Positions 7,968 through 10,931 of a DNA stretch of 10,931 nt are shown here, piece after piece. Below the pieces are notes generated by a model, which saw only the letters and a program-made list of their open reading frames with translations, searched no databases and was not told the DNA's origin. Positions within the stretch are counted from its first letter, which is position 1. Every line of letters begins with the position of its first letter. The position numbers were made by a program, and so were the translations under genes. This DNA comes from Candidatus Stercoripulliclostridium merdigallinarum. Its GTDB lineage: Bacteria > Bacillota > Clostridia > Christensenellales > DTU072. The stretch covers positions 1 through 10,931 of the forward strand of contig DVNF01000029.1 in the NCBI GenBank assembly GCA_018714575.1. The letters are read 5' to 3'.

Positions 7968-7996
7968 ATTTTAGCAAAACGCTATCCGTTTGACAA
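7968..7996 (-). promoter_or_regulatory. Sigma-A promoter of the acetyltransferase gene, apparently leaderless
   Basis: On the minus strand TTGTCA (complement of 7991-7996) is separated by exactly 17 bases from TAAAAT (complement of 7968-7973). A TGC precedes the -10, giving an extended -10 as well. Each hexamer matches consensus at five of six positions. Initiation about 7 bases downstream of the -10 falls near 7961, one or two bases before the ATG at 7959, so the mRNA would have almost no leader. This agrees with the missing ribosome site. Confidence 0.65.
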
Positions 7997-8062
7997 CTGA
8001 TTTGACGAATTTTCTGTACGAAAGCCTGCTTAAAGCCATATATAAATGCGATAAAAGCACGC

Positions 8063-8109
8063 TCAAAGCCGAATTTTAGACTAAAATTCGGCGGTTTGAT
8101 TTATTTTTT
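8063..8109 (+). terminator. Terminator-like hairpin in the divergent region
   Basis: GCCGAATTTTAG (8068-8079) and CTAAAATTCGGC (8081-8092) form a perfect 12-bp inverted repeat around one base; in RNA the practical loop is AGACT with a 10-bp stem. TCAAA (8063-8067) can also pair with TTTGA (8095-8099) across a GG bulge. TTTATTTTTT (8100-8109) follows on the plus strand, while the minus-strand side has only a weak T-run. It therefore resembles a plus-strand intrinsic terminator, yet no plus-strand gene precedes it in the window. A dyad operator is the alternative. Confidence 0.6.
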
Positions 8110-8118
8110 GCGTAACAC

Positions 8119-8135
8119 GTTCACCCGGTGTTCAC
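8119..8135. repeat. GTTCAC direct repeat, one helical turn apart
   Basis: GTTCAC occurs at 8119-8124 and again at 8130-8135, with centres 11 bases apart, about 45 bases upstream of the lipoprotein -35. Such phasing is common in binding sites of dimeric response regulators. The spacing resembles PhoP-type boxes, but only two copies exist and the last base of each hexamer departs from that pattern. Confidence 0.35.
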
Positions 8136-8136
8136 G

Positions 8137-8233
8137 CGCGCCCGCCCGATAAATATATAGTAAAAAGGGAAAGCGGCTATTGCAAAGCGACCGCCGTCTG
8201 TTATAATAGTTGTGTATATATATTGCGGGCGCG
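8137..8233. repeat. 9-bp inverted repeat bracketing the lipoprotein promoter
   Basis: CGCGCCCGC at 8137-8145 is the exact complement of GCGGGCGCG at 8225-8233. The pair encloses the -35 and -10 elements of the plus-strand promoter. Only the right arm would be in the transcript, so any function would be at the DNA level; chance in a locally GC-rich stretch is possible. Confidence 0.3.
8180..8207 (+). promoter_or_regulatory. Sigma-A promoter of the lipoprotein gene
   Basis: TTGCAA (8180-8185) is followed after 16 bases by a perfect TATAAT (8202-8207). Transcription would start near 8214, giving a leader of about 50 bases rich in TATATA before the ribosome site. Confidence 0.6.
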
Positions 8234-8253
8234 TATATATAAATAAAAATTTC

Positions 8254-8258
8254 GGAAG
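8254..8258 (+). promoter_or_regulatory. Ribosome binding site of the lipoprotein gene
   Basis: GGAAG lies seven bases before the ATG at 8266. A TTG codon directly precedes that ATG in frame, but the spacing and the typical MKK signal-peptide beginning favour the ATG. Confidence 0.55.
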
Positions 8259-8265
8259 TAGCTTG

Positions 8266-10931
8266 ATGAAAAAGTGCGCGTTGATTTTGATTTTGATTCT
8301 GGCGGGACTTGCGGTGCTGACTGCGTGCACCGATCCCGTAGAAGTGGCTTCGATAGCCGTTTCCGACAAAGCCGAAGATTTCAAGACCGATTACATAATA
8401 GGCGAAGAGCTGGATCTGACCGGCATACTGCTGACCGTCACGCGCACTGACGGCGAATCTTACGACGTGTATGCCGACGACATCAAGCAAGACCTCAGGA
8501 TATTGAACTTTTCCACCGAGCGCCCCGTGGAAAAGCTGACGGTGATTTTGGAATACAAAGGAGTCAGGACCTCCTATGAAATTACGGTCAGGACCAGCGA
8601 AGAGGGCGCGTTAAGGTATACCGTGACTTTCAATTCGATGGGCGGCAGCGCCGTCGAAGCTCAATCCGTCCCGGCATATTCCATGGCTGTAGCTCCTGCC
8701 GATCCCGTACTTTCGGGGTACGCTTTCAAGGGTTGGTACAGGGAATCCACTTATAACAACGTTTTCAATTTTTCTACGACCAATATTACTGCGGACATTA
8801 CTTTATACGCCAGGTGGGCGGAGCTGCACACCGTGGCGTTTTACGGTTTGCGTGACGGAGTCGATCCCGAAACAGCCGATCCCGCGGTAAACCCCGACGA
8901 TTACGTTTTATTGCAATATGCCGAGGTGGCGGAAGGCGACGCTTTTACGGCGATACCTGCCGTTCCCGCAAAGGAAGGGTTTAGCGCGACTTGGGACAGG
9001 ACGGTATTTTCTTCCGTAGCGAGCGATCTGGACGTTTATCCGATTTACACGCCCATCTATCACACGGTGACTTTCGTAGTCGAAACGGCTGACGGAGAAA
9101 GAACGGTCGGATCTATTTCCCACATACGCAAAGGCACTTATTTGCAATATGCGGACCGCACGTTAAATCCCGAATACGCCGAAATTATCGAGGAGTTCGT
9201 CGCTCAAGTCGAAAGCATGGAAATCCCCGGCAGGGAATTCCAGGGGAATTGGTATCCGGAACTGACGAATCAGATCCTTTCGAACGTGACGTTCGTCGCG
9301 AACTTCGGGGCAAGGTATTATGACGTCACGCTTTTGATGAACGACGGCACGGACGAAGTTTTTGCGACGATAGGCGTTCAGTATAACCTGACTTTGAATC
9401 AAAACACTATACCGGGGACTCCGAAAAGGAACGGATACGTTTTCAACGGCTGGTATTCCGATCCCGAATGCAATCAGGCTTGGAATTTCACCACGGCGAT
9501 AACGGGTGAAAGGACGCTGTATGCGGGGTGGAGGGAATTGCTTCCCGTATATTTCTATATTCCGACTTCGTCGGGACTGGAGTTCGTGACCGAACCCGAA
9601 TACGACGAGGCTATCGGCTACGAAGCCGACGGCGTCACATATAATTTGTACCAAACCGTATACGTTCCGATAGGGGACGGAGTGTCGGCTACAGCCGCAG
9701 TCGTACCTCAGGCAGTAGGTCATTCCGGCATATGGAGGTATCGGGAAAACGGACAATCGTTCAACGGAGTGACGTCTTTGGAAGAACAGGCGGAGCTGTA
9801 CGCGGACTATAGCCGGCTGAATTACACCGTTCGCTTTATAGCGAACAACGAAACGGTCATGACCGAGGAAGTACCGTATCAATCTACCGTGGTTCCGCCG
9901 CAGGATCCGACGATGCCGGGATATTCTTTCGTGCATTGGACCACGGGCGGCGCCGCCGTGGAAGATTTTTCCGCGTTAAAGATAACTTCGAATATCGACT
10001 TTACGGCAGAATTCAGCGCTAATTCCTATCAAGTCGAGTTTTATTATTATGCCAACAGCGCGACAGCGGACCACAGGATCAGCGTACAGTACGGATATTC
10101 GTTCACATTCCCGCCGGTCGTGCAGCAGGGCAGCAGACTGACGGGTTGGTATGCGCAGAACAACTATTCGACGGCTTCGCAGTGGGGCGCCGGCGTACCG
10201 TTGACGGAAGCCAACATAGAATCCCGCACCGGTACCGACGTCGATTTCGGGGCGCTGGGCGTTAACTCCACGGTGTTGACGCTGTACGGCGGCTGGGTCA
10301 GGCAATACACGGTCACGTTCCAAGACGAAGACTGCGGATCGATAGGTTCCGCTGTGACTTTGGACGAAAACACCGTTGTAACGGCAGACATGGCTCCGAC
10401 CGTTGCGGCGCGCGAAGGATACGCGCAAACATGGAATCTGGTTGAAGACGGCGTACTCGGCGGCGAATACGCGTTCGGCACGCCGATCACTTCGAATCTG
10501 GTGTTGCGCGCGAAGTACAGCCCGTTGGAGTACGAAGTTTCTTTCGAAATAGAATTCAGATACAAGGATAACACCACCAAAGGCTCTTACATATTCTCCG
10601 AACGGACTATTAGCGTTTTACACGGGAACACGATAGGCGCCGGCGCGAATATCCCCGGTGCTGGCAATCTGTCCGACAACGAAAAAGCGGCGATTGCGGC
10701 AGGAACCGGATACGAAGAACTTCCCGCGGACTTCGAGATAATGTGGGTAAACGTAAACACCGACGATATAACCAATACGGTAATCAACGCGGCAGACGTG
10801 CGATTCAAAGCTTATTGCTATGTCCGAGTGTTTACCGTGACCTGGTATTCGACCGAAGTCGGCGAGCTGACGGAGGACGCCGTTTTGCAAACAGCCTCGG
10901 TGGAATTCGGAAAGAGCGTTCCCCCGTATAC
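8266..10931 (+). CDS. Large InlB/Flg_new-type repeat surface lipoprotein, 3' end beyond window
   Basis: Open for 888 codons to the window edge with no stop, so the C-terminus is unseen. MKK, a Leu/Ile-rich core and LTAC form a lipoprotein signal peptide with lipid-carrying Cys21, so the protein should be anchored outside the cytoplasmic membrane. Residues ~28-110 resemble a bacterial Ig-like Big_3 domain (YIIGEELDLTGILLTV). About ten divergent modules of 65-100 residues then follow, starting near 118, 188, 265, 351, 427, 519, 587, 681, 756 and 856. Each begins with a Y-x-V-x-F-like strand; several end in (L)YAxW or a similar aromatic segment. Modules 1 and 4 carry the canonical GYxFxGWY signature (151-158 and 390-397) of Listeria-type B repeats. 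Such repeats are usually cell-surface spacers or adhesion modules; ligand and function are unknown. The gene has its own promoter and diverges from the acetyltransferase. Start and frame are secure; function is inferred. Confidence 0.88.
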   Translation, partial: MKKCALILILILAGLAVLTACTDPVEVASIAVSDKAEDFKTDYIIGEELDLTGILLTVTRTDGESYDVYADDIKQDLRILNFSTERPVEKLTVILEYKGVRTSYEITVRTSEEGALRYTVTFNSMGGSAVEAQSVPAYSMAVAPADPVLSGYAFKGWYRESTYNNVFNFSTTNITADITLYARWAELHTVAFYGLRDGVDPETADPAVNPDDYVLLQYAEVAEGDAFTAIPAVPAKEGFSATWDRTVFSSVASDLDVYPIYTPIYHTVTFVVETADGERTVGSISHIRKGTYLQYADRTLNPEYAEIIEEFVAQVESMEIPGREFQGNWYPELTNQILSNVTFVANFGARYYDVTLLMNDGTDEVFATIGVQYNLTLNQNTIPGTPKRNGYVFNGWYSDPECNQAWNFTTAITGERTLYAGWRELLPVYFYIPTSSGLEFVTEPEYDEAIGYEADGVTYNLYQTVYVPIGDGVSATAAVVPQAVGHSGIWRYRENGQSFNGVTSLEEQAELYADYSRLNYTVRFIANNETVMTEEVPYQSTVVPPQDPTMPGYSFVHWTTGGAAVEDFSALKITSNIDFTAEFSANSYQVEFYYYANSATADHRISVQYGYSFTFPPVVQQGSRLTGWYAQNNYSTASQWGAGVPLTEANIESRTGTDVDFGALGVNSTVLTLYGGWVRQYTVTFQDEDCGSIGSAVTLDENTVVTADMAPTVAAREGYAQTWNLVEDGVLGGEYAFGTPITSNLVLRAKYSPLEYEVSFEIEFRYKDNTTKGSYIFSERTISVLHGNTIGAGANIPGAGNLSDNEKAAIAAGTGYEELPADFEIMWVNVNTDDITNTVINAADVRFKAYCYVRVFTVTWYSTEVGELTEDAVLQTASVEFGKSVPPY
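8281..8298 (+). repeat. Hexamer tandem repeat inside the signal peptide
   Basis: TTGATT is repeated three times and encodes Leu-Ile three times (residues 6-11) in the hydrophobic core. Gain or loss of one unit would stay in frame and change the length of that core by two residues. Confidence 0.8.

Larger units (their letters stand above)
7960..8265. other. Divergent intergenic region between acetyltransferase and lipoprotein genes
   Basis: This 306-base stretch carries no convincing gene. From left to right it holds the acetyltransferase promoter (minus strand), a 29-codon open stretch without a good start ending at TAG 8077-8079, a perfect inverted repeat followed by T-rich sequence, two GTTCAC copies 11 bases apart, a plus-strand promoter and an AT-rich leader. 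In the leader, TATATATA tracts (8215-8223 and 8234-8241) can pair around a GC-rich loop shortly before the ribosome site. Confidence 0.7.

Noticed and set aside
7990..7995. Perfect TTGACA on the plus strand as a promoter for a small RNA
   Set aside because: No acceptable -10 lies 16-18 bases downstream; the hexamer overlaps the minus-strand -35 TTGTCA, which explains it.
8101..8490. 129-codon minus-strand frame over the divergent region and lipoprotein start
   Set aside because: It overlaps the plus-strand promoter, ribosome site and signal peptide, contains low-complexity Tyr/Ile translated from TATATA tracts, and shows no domain.
9163..9936. 257-codon minus-strand frame within the lipoprotein gene
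   Set aside because: The plus strand here is a continuous 888-codon frame with signal peptide and repeat modules; the minus frame is Arg/Val/Phe-rich noise.

Overview
The window looks like chromosomal DNA of a Gram-positive, Clostridia-like bacterium with moderate G+C, probably an uncultured gut or anaerobic Firmicute. The evidence is indirect. There are AAGGAG-type ribosome sites, sigma-A-like promoters, and a large lipoprotein made of a Big_3-like domain plus InlB/Flg_new-type repeats. There is also an Eis-like acetyltransferase and an alpha-glucan degradation pair typical of low-G+C Gram-positives. I see no RNA genes, transposase, phage genes or CRISPR array.

Left part (1-3770, plus strand): the C-terminal ~680 residues of a glycogen/alpha-glucan phosphorylase (glgP), cut by the window edge, then 18 bases later a GH13 neopullulanase/cyclomaltodextrinase-like hydrolase. 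They look co-transcribed. Phosphorolysis of linear chains and hydrolysis of branched or limit dextrins would together break down storage glycogen or maltodextrins.

Middle part (3914-7959, minus strand): read leftward, an Eis-like GNAT acetyltransferase, a membrane-anchored PhoA-family alkaline phosphatase, and a FadD-like AMP-forming acyl-CoA ligase. The gaps are 92 and 66 bases. They face the glycogen operon convergently, and a strong bidirectional terminator lies at 3839-3870. The three genes may share transcription, but the acetyltransferase and the ligase each have a plausible promoter of their own.

Right part (7960-10931): a 306-base divergent intergenic region. It holds a sigma-A-type promoter on each strand, a perfect 12-bp inverted repeat followed by a T-run, and short operator-like repeats. 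It leads into a plus-strand lipoprotein of at least 888 residues that stays open to the window end. That protein has a lipobox, one Ig-like domain and about ten divergent beta-grasp repeat modules.

Most of the window is ordinary metabolism. The most interesting points are the apparently leaderless acetyltransferase transcript, two adjacent tandem duplications (one doubling the Shine-Dalgarno) ahead of the phosphatase, the unexplained terminator-like hairpin in the divergent region, and the repeat-built surface lipoprotein. I found no convincing novel multi-gene defence or mobile system.
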